A model generated the notes under the pieces. That model had not been told where the DNA came from. It worked only from the letters and a program-made list of their open reading frames with translations, and did no database searches. Positions 38,241 through 45,170 of a stretch of 51,359 nt of DNA are shown here, one piece after another. Position 1 is the first letter of the stretch, and the number at the start of each line of letters is the position of its first letter. This stretch comes from a virus. A program made the translations under genes and the position numbers. Where the stretch lies: IMG/VR virus record IMGVR_UViG_3300049596_000773, positions 1-51,359 of that record; one strand, 5' to 3'.

Positions 38241-38429
38241 TTAGGAGTTTTGCGGGATTTGAACGATTTTCAGGCCAGTGCCGCGCGCGGCACGCTCAAC
38301 ATTGCGCTTTACGGTGTCGCCCCATAACTGCCTGCCATTCGGCCAGATAGCGGCCCAGTAGTGGCCGGGTTTGAGACGTGCCGAACGCGTGCCGCCGGCG
38401 GGCTTGGGAGTGGTGGGTTTGGTTTGCAT
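38241..38429 (-). CDS. Small hypothetical protein
   Basis: The 62-aa basic protein has a Pro/Lys N-terminus and a compact domain (GHYWAAIWPNGRQLWGDTVK, then RNVERAARGTGLKIVQI). Its sequence looks like a single small alpha/beta unit. No family is recognised. Confidence 0.5.
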   Translation of the reverse strand: MQTKPTTPKPAGGTRSARLKPGHYWAAIWPNGRQLWGDTVKRNVERAARGTGLKIVQIPQNS

Positions 38430-38433
38430 AAAA

Positions 38434-38772
38434 TCAGGCGGTAACAGGCTCGGCGCAATCGGGCTGCGGTTCCTCGGCGACATTGCAGGCGGCGAGCCAC
38501 ACAAGGCGCGAAAAGTTCGCGTCATCGTCGGCCAGCTCCTCGGCATCCCATGCGCCGTATTCGGACAGCTCGGCTCGGATGCTGTCAGCGGTCGGACTAT
38601 TCGGAAACGCATCCTCGGCGATCTGCGCGCGCACCCTCGGCACCCAGCGGGCAACGTCGGCATCGCAAGGGCCTTGGTGTGAGCAATCGAGAACGCACCG
38701 GCCAGGCAGGCGCAACTCGAAACGATTGAAGGATGCCCAATAAAGGGCGGATGGATTGAGTTCAGTTTTCAT
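38434..38772 (-). CDS. Hypothetical protein of the leftward block
   Basis: The 112-aa acidic protein has SALYWASFNRFELRLPGRCV, a Cys/His group (CVLDCSHQGPCDADV) that may bind metal, and an acidic helical end (AWDAEELADDDANFSRLVWL). The start follows AAACCAAAACCAAA on the coding strand. The function is unknown. Confidence 0.5.
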   Translation of the reverse strand: MKTELNPSALYWASFNRFELRLPGRCVLDCSHQGPCDADVARWVPRVRAQIAEDAFPNSPTADSIRAELSEYGAWDAEELADDDANFSRLVWLAACNVAEEPQPDCAEPVTA

Positions 38773-38855
38773 CGGATTTGGTTTTGGTTTGTGCTCGGGC
38801 CGGAATTGACCCGCGCTTGCTCGCCCCCGGACGGCCAGGGGCGAGACGGCGCGGG

Positions 38856-39374
38856 TCAGGCGGCGATTTCCTCCTGCGGCTCGTCCAGCTTTAGCGCCTG
38901 CCAAAGTGGCTTGGCGGTAAAGTGGAGGTCTAGCTCGCCACCCTCGGAGATGATTTCGGCAATGCTGATATAGCCAAGCTCGCCGCCGTCGCCGAAAAGG
39001 TCAGCGTGGCCGAACGCCTGCGACTGTTCGCCGGGCGTGCTATCATCCGGCGCGCCTGCATCGCGCTCGGTGATAAGCCAAGCGGCGCTCCCTCCGGCAA
39101 AGTAGCGCAAGCGCGCCACGGCGCGCATCCCCTGCCCATCGGTTTCGTAGCTTTTCGGCATGGTGCGGATTGTATCGAAAAGCTCGCTGATCTTCGCGCG
39201 GAACCAATCGCCTTCCTCGCCTTTTGCCCCCTCGATCATCGCGGCAAGCTGGCCGTGGCCGATAAAGAAGCGCAAGGCGGAAAGCTGCGCGCTGAGGGTG
39301 GCGGTGCGCGAGGGTTTCGCGCCATCTGTCGGCTGCATCGCGCCGACTGCGTTTTGGTTTGTTGGTGCTGTCAT
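38856..39374 (-). CDS. DUF2958-like protein
   Basis: The 172-aa product has LRFFIGHGQLAAMIEGAKGE near the N-terminus and a C-terminal domain with the DUF2958 pattern: ARLRYFAGGSAAWLITERD, then ELGYISIAEIISEGGELDLH and FTAKPLW. Proteins with this domain are carried by plasmids and phages and are often near single-strand-binding or anti-restriction genes, but the role is unknown. Here it sits downstream of the MoxR/vWA-like pair in one operon. Confidence 0.6.
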   Translation of the reverse strand: MTAPTNQNAVGAMQPTDGAKPSRTATLSAQLSALRFFIGHGQLAAMIEGAKGEEGDWFRAKISELFDTIRTMPKSYETDGQGMRAVARLRYFAGGSAAWLITERDAGAPDDSTPGEQSQAFGHADLFGDGGELGYISIAEIISEGGELDLHFTAKPLWQALKLDEPQEEIAA

Positions 39375-39380
39375 AAAATT

Positions 39381-40166
39381 TCAGTTGGCCGCGTCCAGCT
39401 CGGCAATCGCCTTTTTCACTTCGCTGTCACTCCCCCAGCGTGTCGCGCTGGTCAGATAGCCTCCGCCTGCATCGTGCTTCGTGTATCCATATTTCGTGGC
39501 GCTGATCTTCGTCACGGCGCGGGCCGGGAAGCGTTCCACAAGGGCGAAAAGTAGGCGGCGGTAAAAGCTGGGGTGTCCGCAAGCGAAAGCGAGGGCGGCA
39601 GGGTGCATCCGGCTCCCGGCTTCCTTCACGCGAATTTCCATCGCGAAAACTGCCGGGCCGTTCTCCTGGCTTCCGATACTCTTTTTCACCCAAAGCTCCA
39701 CGCGATTTCCGCCCGCTTCGATGCGGTTGACAGCGGCACAAACGGCCACGGCATAATCCATAATCGTCTGCCCGCTAACGCCAGACGAAAAGTTGAGGGC
39801 GACATTCACGCGGCGAACGGTTTTTCCTCGAATCATCACGCGCCTGCTTTCCGTCATGTTCTCGGGGTCGCCGCTGCAGAAGCGCGCAACGTCGCAATCG
39901 TCGCCGCTGACATCGTAGCGCGTCACGCTCCGGCGCGTGGCAGTCTTCGCCCCTGCTGCCACCTTGCGAGCCGCTAAAGCCTTCGCCGCCTTTTCCGCGC
40001 CGTCTTTCCATCCGCTGGAAGCGAGGGCCAGCGCGGCAGCAAGGGACGGTGTGCCGAAAAAGCGCTCGTCGCCGGGTCTGTCGCTGGCGCTTCCGGCTCC
40101 GGTCTGCCGGGGCTGCTGGCAGTAGGAAACTACCTCCGCCATGCTTTTTAGGGTGAGCGTGTGCAT
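39381..40166 (-). CDS. Probable vWA-like partner of the MoxR ATPase
   Basis: The 261-aa protein has a central segment VNVALNFSSGVSGQTIMDYA followed by VAVCAAVNRIEAGGNRVELW. It is laid out like the first strand, metal loop and helix of a von Willebrand A domain, but with Asn in place of the usual first Asp. MoxR-type ATPases normally act with vWA proteins, and this gene starts one base after the ATPase stop. I infer a two-protein remodelling machine. ATG 40166 (MHTLTLKSMAEVV) is chosen because the longer frame would overlap the ATPase gene. Confidence 0.5.
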   Translation of the reverse strand: MHTLTLKSMAEVVSYCQQPRQTGAGSASDRPGDERFFGTPSLAAALALASSGWKDGAEKAAKALAARKVAAGAKTATRRSVTRYDVSGDDCDVARFCSGDPENMTESRRVMIRGKTVRRVNVALNFSSGVSGQTIMDYAVAVCAAVNRIEAGGNRVELWVKKSIGSQENGPAVFAMEIRVKEAGSRMHPAALAFACGHPSFYRRLLFALVERFPARAVTKISATKYGYTKHDAGGGYLTSATRWGSDSEVKKAIAELDAAN

Positions 40167-40167
40167 T

Positions 40168-41352
40168 TTAGAGAGCCTCCCGGAAAGCGGTTTCAAGGGC
40201 CCGGGCTTCATCTTCCGGCAATCCGCGCGTGATGAGTCCGGGAATCAGCCAATCAATGCCAAGTCCGGCGCGGCAGAGTTTCGCGCCCATAATAGATGCG
40301 CGAGGGGAAACAGTGTGGCGCATCTGGAGCGCTTCGCATTTCGCCCTGGCCGCGAGAACGCCAGCGTGCCACTTCTCCGCGCTCACCACTCCGCCAGCGT
40401 CAAGTTTGCACTCCTGCTGCTGCGGGCCGGCAACGCCTGCGGCTTGCGCCTCCATTGCTTCATCGTAGGGGAACGCGAGGAAAAAGAAGCGGTCGAGCGT
40501 GGAGGCATCTAATTCCATTGCGGCCGTATAGAGATTCGACGCTCCGGTGCCGGCGGTGTTCGCCCCGGCGATGCACCGGAAGTTCTCGTTGCGGGGGATG
40601 ATTCCGGCGGGTGTGCTCATTGAACCGTTGGCAAGCGGTGTGTTGAAGGTGGTCAAGATCGCGCCGTCCGCGCGGTCCATTTCGTCCGCTAGCCACACTC
40701 CGCCGTCCCGATAAAGGCGCACAAGCGAGGTGTCGTGATAGCAGCCGGCGGCGTCGCGATAGCCAAGGAGTTTCGCTTCCGACATTCCTGGGCCGAAAGA
40801 TTGAAACTCGAAGGGCAAAGCAAGGGCGTCCGCTATGGCATGGGCAATGGTGGACTTTCCACCTCCTGCCGGTCCGCACAAGTAGAGCGGGACACCGGAC
40901 GAAACGACAGCACACGCGATAGGGAAAAGCCAATGCTGCCCTTCTACGGTGCGAGTTTGCCCGGCGCTTACTACGTCAACGACAACCCGACGGGGCGCAA
41001 CTTTCGCCGCTTCATCCGCTGCAATGGCGCGCACTGCGTCTTCATCTAGGGGCAAAGCCTGGGGTGTCACACTCTCCATTGCTGCTCTGATAGCATCCGC
41101 CAGCGCTGCGGCGGCATCGCCTCCAGCGCGCACCGTAGCAACGGGACGCGCGGCGGGAAGCGGCAGCAATTCATTCTGTAACGCTGCGAGCAGTTCCGCG
41201 CGGCTCATGGCGGCCACGGTGCTGCTCGGCTCGCCGCCAGCTTCGCGGATGTCTCGGCGAAGATGGGAGCGAAGTCCGGCAACTAGCGCGCTGTCATTCA
41301 CGGCCAAGCGTTCAAGCTCGGCCACGTCGTATGGTTTGGTTAGGTAGTTCAC
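40168..41352 (-). CDS. MoxR/CobS-type AAA+ ATPase
   Basis: The 394-aa protein has a helical N-terminal part, Walker A GPAGGGKST near 159-167, a LLGYRDAAGCYH pore-loop-like region, Walker B VWLADEMDRAD near 217-227, and sensor 1 GANTAGTG near 262. FNTPLANGSMSTPAG and ASTLDRFFFLAFPYD are strong MoxR/CobS features. Such ATPases remodel protein complexes or insert metal cofactors with a vWA partner; in phages the target is unknown. The only start is GTG 41352. It heads the leftward operon. Confidence 0.8.
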   Translation of the reverse strand: MNYLTKPYDVAELERLAVNDSALVAGLRSHLRRDIREAGGEPSSTVAAMSRAELLAALQNELLPLPAARPVATVRAGGDAAAALADAIRAAMESVTPQALPLDEDAVRAIAADEAAKVAPRRVVVDVVSAGQTRTVEGQHWLFPIACAVVSSGVPLYLCGPAGGGKSTIAHAIADALALPFEFQSFGPGMSEAKLLGYRDAAGCYHDTSLVRLYRDGGVWLADEMDRADGAILTTFNTPLANGSMSTPAGIIPRNENFRCIAGANTAGTGASNLYTAAMELDASTLDRFFFLAFPYDEAMEAQAAGVAGPQQQECKLDAGGVVSAEKWHAGVLAARAKCEALQMRHTVSPRASIMGAKLCRAGLGIDWLIPGLITRGLPEDEARALETAFREAL

Positions 41353-41386
41353 AAAAGGAGATTTCCCCGTTTATCTCTACTTGTCT

Positions 41387-41401
41387 AGCGAATATTTCGC
41401 T
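41387..41401. promoter_or_regulatory. Palindrome AGCGAA-TAT-TTCGCT between divergent genes
   Basis: A perfect 6-3-6 inverted repeat lies 35 bases before the leftward ATPase gene. It sits in the divergent spacer with the HTH gene and is probably an operator. Confidence 0.55.
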
Positions 41402-41484
41402 GAGTGGATACGATAGTCCACAAGCCGCTGAAACAAAGCCTTTTGCAAGGTCAAAAAAAGTTGCGTTTCGGCATTTTCTGTCAT

Positions 41485-41527
41485 GTGGTCACACGTAGTC
41501 TCGCCCGTGGTCACACGTAGTCACACG
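41485..41527 (+). promoter_or_regulatory. Direct repeats GTGGTCACACGTAGTC before the HTH gene
   Basis: GTGGTCACACGTAGTC occurs at 41485-41500 and 41507-41522, exactly 22 bases apart (two helical turns). A third partial copy, GTAGTCACACG, follows at 41517-41527. This face-matched spacing is typical of operator or iteron arrays bound by a dimeric protein, most simply the HTH protein encoded just downstream. Confidence 0.6.
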
Positions 41528-41563
41528 CTTGCCAAGCTGCCAGTGATGCGCTATCTCACGGCC

Positions 41564-42049
41564 ATGCCAACACCCGCTTCCGCTGTTCCTTGGTCCGATG
41601 TCGAAACTATGGTCAAGGCCGGTATCGGCGTTCGCGAAACCGCGCGCCGGCTCGGACTAGACGAGGAACGGATAAAGCGCCAAGTCTCGCGCAAAGGCTG
41701 GGCTCCCATGTCCCCAGCCGTCAAGCTCCAGCAAGCCGAACAGGCGCTCTCTGTAGTTCGCGAGGAGCTTTGTCCCCAAGTCCCCACGGCTGCCGATATG
41801 CTAGCACAAGCGAACGCGGAGAACTCGCGGCGCGGTCGTGCCGCGCTCCTCCGTGGCGGTGCTGAGGCTGCCGAGGACTGGGCCGCCCTGGACTCGTCTG
41901 AACGCCTGGAGCGCGCTCCACAGGCGGCCAGCCTCACCAAGGTGCTGGCCACCGCTGGCGACTGGGCCAGCAGCCAGCGCGGCAACGTGCGGATCAATAT
42001 CCTGGCCGCTGATCCCTTCGCCCAAGTCCAAATCGAGGCTGATAAATAG
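41564..42049 (+). CDS. HTH DNA-binding protein (regulator or small-terminase-like)
   Basis: The 161-aa protein has an N-terminal HTH: WSDVETMVKAGIGVRETARR, then LGLDEERIKRQVSRKGW. A helical region and a C-terminal segment with RINILAADPFAQVQIEADK follow. Resolvase-like HTHs of this kind occur in regulators and in small terminase subunits. An ending with ILAADPFAQ-type sequence is also seen in terminase small-subunit-like proteins. ATG 41564 is preferred; 41546 and 41483 would place the coding start in or near the GTGGTCACACG repeats. Confidence 0.6.
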   Translation: MPTPASAVPWSDVETMVKAGIGVRETARRLGLDEERIKRQVSRKGWAPMSPAVKLQQAEQALSVVREELCPQVPTAADMLAQANAENSRRGRAALLRGGAEAAEDWAALDSSERLERAPQAASLTKVLATAGDWASSQRGNVRINILAADPFAQVQIEADK

Positions 42050-42486
42050 CTAGACCGTAACGTAATAAAACGCCACTCATATAAAGCAGAGGCCAGCTCG
42101 GCACGCGCGAGGGCTGCGCCAGGATGGGTGCCGGTGCGGTGGCAGGGCCGGTGCTAGCACGCGCGGAGAGGGTAAGGAATCCATTATTTTACAGGCCAGC
42201 GCGGAGGGGGCGGGGGAGGGGGCTTTTCCGTGCGTGCGCGTATAGGGGCGTCTCTCCTTCCGTCGAGCAAAATCGACTTTTCTAGTAATTCTAACGGGCC
42301 TGTCCCCGACCGGCACCGTAGCTTCCCCCTGAGCTGCGCTGGTCTGTGAGCTGTCCTGGGGCGTGGGCGGTGGCGGTTGCGAGCACCGTCTAGCACAGTT
42401 TCAACAGTGCCTATTCTTCTTCTTCTGTCTGGGTTGAAAACGCTAAATATGTTGACAAATGTTGAAAGCTGCTATTTACTCTGTAA
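42050..42486. other. 437-bp gene-free region; candidate origin or control region
   Basis: No supported gene lies here. It holds a G-run block GGAGGGGGCGGGGGAGGGGG (42203-42222) able to form a quadruplex, a short hairpin GTCGA-GCAAAA-TCGAC with TTTT (42262-42281), and a GCAC-GTGC hairpin enclosing TTTCAAC (42393-42410). Three GTTGAAA-type repeats follow (42434, 42452, 42462), the second of which is TTGACA. ATTTAC-TCT-GTAAAT lies directly before the winged-helix gene. The mix of iteron-like repeats and A/T-rich bases next to an initiator-type gene fits an origin or a regulated early promoter. Confidence 0.45.
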
Positions 42487-42933
42487 ATGTTCGCTAAAGT
42501 CTTTCAACAAATCTTCGATTCCTCGATTGCCGAGAATTACCGCTATCGGCACATTTTCATGGATATGCTGGTCTTGGCGGACCCGGATGGAGGCATTGAC
42601 ATGACGTTGGAGGCGATAGCGCGAAGGACGAATGTGCCGGTGGATGAGTTGCGGGAGGCGATTACGGCCTTGAGCCTGCCGGATGCGTCGTCGAGGACAC
42701 AGGAGTTTGAGGGGCGGCGGTTGGTGCCGATTGACGCGAAACGAAGCTGGGGCTGGCGGGTGGTTAGCTACGGGCATTACCGGGCGATTCGGGACGAGGA
42801 GACGCGGAGGCAGTATCAGCGGGACTACTACGTTGAGCGGAAGGCGAAGAAGTCGCTGAAAAAGCAGGTTCGGACGGCACGAGACGGCAATCCGCAGGCG
42901 ACCATGACACCGAGGGCACCGCATGAACCTTGA
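42487..42933 (+). CDS. Second initiator-type winged-helix protein (short paralogue)
   Basis: The 148-aa product matches the N-terminal half of the protein at 32259: MFAKVFQQIFDSSIAENYRY, then ARRTNVPVDELREAITALS, EFEGRRLVPID and WRVVSYGHYRAIRDEETRRQ. It lacks the C-terminal helicase-loader-binding part and ends in a basic tail. It could compete with, or regulate, the full-length initiator, or act at a second site. It follows the repeats in 42399-42483. Confidence 0.65.
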   Translation: MFAKVFQQIFDSSIAENYRYRHIFMDMLVLADPDGGIDMTLEAIARRTNVPVDELREAITALSLPDASSRTQEFEGRRLVPIDAKRSWGWRVVSYGHYRAIRDEETRRQYQRDYYVERKAKKSLKKQVRTARDGNPQATMTPRAPHEP

Positions 42934-43117
42934 GGAACGGCAATTCCTGCGCCGGAAACGGCTCTTAAACGCGCCGTTAGGCGTTCCGGGTGGTTGGCTG
43001 AGGGAAGTGAGTGCGGCGGGCAAGGAGGTCCATTCTCTTTACTGCCAGTGCTCGGATTGCTGGAGGCCGGTCACAGATGAGGACAGGGCACGGTGGGAGA
43101 AGAAGCGAATCCACTGA
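42923..43117 (+). CDS. Small Cys-containing protein
   Basis: This 64-aa basic protein has YCQCSDCWRPV near 40-50, a possible zinc knuckle, and a charged C-terminal helix. It overlaps the previous gene by 11 bases. The function is unknown. Confidence 0.5.
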   Translation: MNLEERQFLRRKRLLNAPLGVPGGWLREVSAAGKEVHSLYCQCSDCWRPVTDEDRARWEKKRIH

Positions 43118-43121
43118 AATT

Positions 43122-43340
43122 ATGACTGCTGAACAGGAAAAACTGATTGAGGACTACATCGCGCATTTCTTCCCTTTTGACGGAAAAAAGTGCGAGTGCG
43201 ACAAGGAGGCTGGCGTAAAGTGCAAGTTTGCCCGATTCACACCGGAAATGTGGGAGCCGCTAACCTCTGGCGATCCAAATCACAGCTTTTCATCCAGCAA
43301 CCGCAGCACGCCGAGCCAGTTCTCGCGCGTCTTGAAATAA
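43122..43340 (+). CDS. Small hypothetical protein with overwritten 3' end
   Basis: The 72-aa product has a good N-terminal part (EKLIEDYIAHFFPFDGKKCE, then CDKEAGVKCKFARFTPEMWE). Its last 20 codons (Ser/Arg-rich) are antisense to the leftward gene at 43280. The tail is probably not native, and the gene may have been truncated when the leftward gene came in. Confidence 0.45.
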   Translation: MTAEQEKLIEDYIAHFFPFDGKKCECDKEAGVKCKFARFTPEMWEPLTSGDPNHSFSSSNRSTPSQFSRVLK

Positions 43341-43537
43341 ATCTCCATCGTGGTCGCGCCGCCCTTCTCGTTCATCAGGTAGATGTCGATGCCGTAGAGT
43401 GAAGTGTCGTCCTTGTAGGCGTAGTAGCCCTTGAAGTCGATCTGGTTGAACGTAAACATCACGTATCCGTCCACATAGACCTTGACCCGCCCGTTGAAGA
43501 TTTTGAAGTCGTAGGTGAATTGAGGCTTGGCTGGCAT
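43280..43537 (-). CDS. Small leftward hypothetical protein (moron-like)
   Basis: The 85-aa protein reads as an all-beta fold: FTYDFKIFNGRVKVYVDGYV, then FKGYYAYKDDTSLYGIDIYL and TTMEIYFKTRENWLGVLRLL. It lies alone on the minus strand, overlaps the end of the rightward gene by 61 bases, and is flanked by a strong hairpin upstream (43548-43579). That is the look of a single-gene insertion with its own signals. Confidence 0.6.
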   Translation of the reverse strand: MPAKPQFTYDFKIFNGRVKVYVDGYVMFTFNQIDFKGYYAYKDDTSLYGIDIYLMNEKGGATTMEIYFKTRENWLGVLRLLDEKL

Positions 43538-43547
43538 ATCCCCAACT

Positions 43548-43579
43548 CTCCCCTTGACTTTGCCTTTAGTCAAGGGGAG
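43548..43579. promoter_or_regulatory. Perfect 12-bp hairpin between divergent small genes
   Basis: CTCCCCTTGACT (43548-43559) and AGTCAAGGGGAG (43568-43579) pair perfectly around an 8-base loop. The arms contain TTGACT on both strands. It lies between the leftward start at 43537 and the rightward start at 43589, so it may be a two-way operator/promoter. GGGGAG is also a ribosome-site-like stretch for the rightward gene. Confidence 0.55.
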
Positions 43580-43588
43580 GTTCGGGCC

Positions 43589-43813
43589 ATGAGCTACGCA
43601 AGAACTGCCAGTCTGCACAGGAATGGCGAAAAATTAGCTGTGCTGGTCGAAGTGGGGGTCCGAGACGAACGCCGCCTGCAAGTCCTGCTGGCTGAAACGC
43701 TCACCGCAATGGCTTCGCTGGAACGGGACGTGGAGAGCATGAGCGATGAGGCTGTCGCCGTGTATCTGGAGCAACGAGCGAGTCAGCATGTGACAATCAC
43801 CCCAAATCCATGA
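43589..43813 (+). CDS. Small hypothetical protein
   Basis: The 74-aa product begins MSYARTASLHRNGEKLAVLV and has a helical, acidic second half (LERDVESMSDEAVAVYLEQR). It overlaps the next gene by ATGA. No family is recognised. Confidence 0.45.
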   Translation: MSYARTASLHRNGEKLAVLVEVGVRDERRLQVLLAETLTAMASLERDVESMSDEAVAVYLEQRASQHVTITPNP

Positions 43814-44022
43814 CTTCATCACCACTTCCCACCCAAGCCCCCGCCAAGCGCGCCTGGACGCCCCGCCTGAGCGTCGCAGCGCGGTCCCTGACCGTTGGCA
43901 TGTATCTGGACTGCGCTGACCGTGCCGAGGCGCTGTGCGTGCAGGCGTATTGGCGCAATCGTGGTGGCGACACGCGGCGGATGACTGGACCGGACTTTGT
44001 GCGCGTTTGGAGGCTGGCTTGA
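43810..44022 (+). CDS. Small hypothetical protein
   Basis: This 70-aa basic protein has a Pro/Ala linker start and a compact helical core (YLDCADRAEALCVQAYWRNR, then RRMTGPDFVRVWRL). Its layout suggests a small DNA- or RNA-binding module, without firm evidence. Confidence 0.45.
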   Translation: MTSSPLPTQAPAKRAWTPRLSVAARSLTVGMYLDCADRAEALCVQAYWRNRGGDTRRMTGPDFVRVWRLA

Positions 44023-44039
44023 ACGGAATCAAATAGTTG

Positions 44040-44067
44040 TTGCGCGATTGTTTCGCGTGTGTTATAC
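44040..44067 (+). promoter_or_regulatory. Promoter with operator for the RHH gene
   Basis: TTGCGC (44040-44045) and TTATAC (44062-44067) are 16 bases apart. A perfect inverted repeat CGCGA-TTGTT-TCGCG (44043-44057) covers the spacer. The site ends ten bases before the ribbon-helix-helix gene, so autorepression is likely. Confidence 0.6.
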
Positions 44068-44076
44068 GTTTGTGCA

Positions 44077-44220
44077 ATGAAGAAATTCACTGCCAGTATC
44101 AACACCCGCGTCACTCCGGCGACGCGGGATAACCTCAAGAAAAAAGCGCAACAGCGCAAAATCCGCCTGACCGACATCGCCCGCGAAGCTTTGGAGGAAA
44201 AGGCAAAATCTGACCTATGA
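44077..44220 (+). CDS. Ribbon-helix-helix regulator-like protein
   Basis: This 47-aa protein reads KFTASINTRVTPATRDNLKK, then KIRLTDIAREALEEKAK, the strand-helix-helix pattern of the CopG/Arc family. It follows a promoter whose spacer is a palindrome and overlaps the next gene by ATGA. It probably controls its own operon, including the conserved protein at 44217 and the structured array behind it. Confidence 0.7.
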   Translation: MKKFTASINTRVTPATRDNLKKKAQQRKIRLTDIAREALEEKAKSDL

Positions 44221-44825
44221 AATCCATCACTACAACGTGGACGGGCATCCGTCCGCTCATCATGTCGAATCCGCAGACCGTGGAAATCGCCAATCCGTTC
44301 GCGGTCAATTCGCGGCGAATCAACAACCTCCTGAAAGCCGCGCGCAAGAAGGGCGACGAAAACCGCATGGCGGAACTTGCCGACGAACAAAAGCGCGGCG
44401 ATTGGGAGGCAAGTGCCTATTGGGACACGAAAGAAAAACGCTTCTTCATTCCTGACACCTGCCTTCTAGCTTGCATCCGCAACGGAGCGGCGGCGGCAAA
44501 GAAGGGCAAGGACATCGACCGCGCCGTGATTATCACGGAAACGGAGGCGATCATCGAAACGGAAATCAAGCACAACAGCCTCGACGCCTACTATGCTGAT
44601 GACGCCTTCCGGCTGGAGTGCCCGGCAAAGGTTCCGCCCAAGACCGGCGCGCTGATATGGAAAGTGCGCTGCATGATGCCGACTGGATGGAAACTCAGCT
44701 TTGGCATCGAGTTTGACGAGAATATCGTCGCCGAGAAGTCGCTCCGCGAGGCGCTGGAATTGGCTGGGCGTCTCAGCGGAATCGGCGGATGGCGTCCCAA
44801 GTTTGGACGATTTTTAGTGAGCTAG
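44217..44825 (+). CDS. Conserved phage protein with GxGxWRPxxGRF ending (RAMP-like fold suspected)
   Basis: The 202-aa product belongs to a phage family I recognise by an N-terminal WTGIRPLIMSNP (PLLMHN-like) and a C-terminal GIGGWRPKFGRFLVS, with FIPDTCLLACIRNGAAAAKK between. The Gly-rich ending and domain outline recall RAMP/Cas7-type RNA-binding folds, but this is an impression and no such function is proven. It sits directly before the array of four structured units and may be their partner. Regulation is probably by the RHH protein just upstream, with which it overlaps by ATGA. Confidence 0.5.
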   Translation: MKSITTTWTGIRPLIMSNPQTVEIANPFAVNSRRINNLLKAARKKGDENRMAELADEQKRGDWEASAYWDTKEKRFFIPDTCLLACIRNGAAAAKKGKDIDRAVIITETEAIIETEIKHNSLDAYYADDAFRLECPAKVPPKTGALIWKVRCMMPTGWKLSFGIEFDENIVAEKSLREALELAGRLSGIGGWRPKFGRFLVS

Positions 44826-44860
44826 GCGAGGTCGGGTTATGCGACGCCTTGCAATGACTG

Positions 44861-44903
44861 GCCGCACACACCGCGCACGGGAAACCGTGGGCGGCAGTGC
44901 GGC
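44861..44903 (+). repeat. Structured unit 1
   Basis: The outer stem is GCCGCAC/GTGCGGC (7 bp). The inner hairpin CCGCGCACGG-GAAA-CCGTGGGCGG has a GNRA tetraloop and one G-G mismatch. The internal loop is ACA/CA. Confidence 0.8.
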
Positions 44904-44951
44904 GTGTCATGGAACGGCATGGCGTGGTCAGGCGAAGCGAAGCGGTGACGG

Positions 44952-44990
44952 GTCCACACACCGCGCTCTTTCGGGAGCGCGGCAGTGGGC
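44952..44990 (+). repeat. Structured unit 2
   Basis: The outer stem is GTCCAC/GTGGGC. The inner hairpin CCGCGCTC / GAGCGCGG is closed by a TTTCGG loop. The internal loop is again ACA/CA. Confidence 0.8.
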
Positions 44991-45038
44991 GCGGCGCAGT
45001 GGCGCAAGGTGTTGCGTTGCAGCGCATGGCAGCGCGCG

Positions 45039-45079
45039 GCCTCTCACACCGCATCCGTTCGCGGGTGCGGCAGAGAGGC
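45039..45079 (+). repeat. Structured unit 3
   Basis: The outer stem is GCCTCTC/GAGAGGC. The inner hairpin CCGCATCCG-TTCG-CGGGTGCGG has nine pairs (one G-T) and a UUCG tetraloop. The internal loop is ACA/CA. Confidence 0.8.
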
Positions 45080-45131
45080 GCGGATTGGCGCTGCTAGGCT
45101 GGGCGACACATGGCATGCCCCGGCGCGGCGA

Positions 45132-45170
45132 GGCAAACACACAGCGGCTCACGGGCCGTTGCAGTTTGCC
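45132..45170 (+). repeat. Structured unit 4
   Basis: The outer stem is GGCAAAC/GTTTGCC. The inner hairpin CAGCGGC/GCCGTTG has one G-T pair and a 6-base loop. The internal loop is ACA/CA. The next bases (TTGCGCCAATGGGTTAGGCG) look like the right end of the attC-like sites elsewhere in this genome. Confidence 0.75.

Noticed and set aside
37161-38327. A 388-codon plus-strand frame across the leftward block.
   Set aside because: The minus strand here carries overlapping genes with recognised motifs (HTPGPW, AT-hook) in ATGA arrangement; the plus frame is low-complexity Phe/Gly/Val.
41483-41563. The upstream in-frame starts of the HTH gene.
   Set aside because: They would place coding over the helically phased repeats; ATG 41564 leaves these as a control region.
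44861-45170. The tandem units as a CRISPR array.
   Set aside because: There is no constant direct repeat; stem sequences change between units and no cas genes are present.
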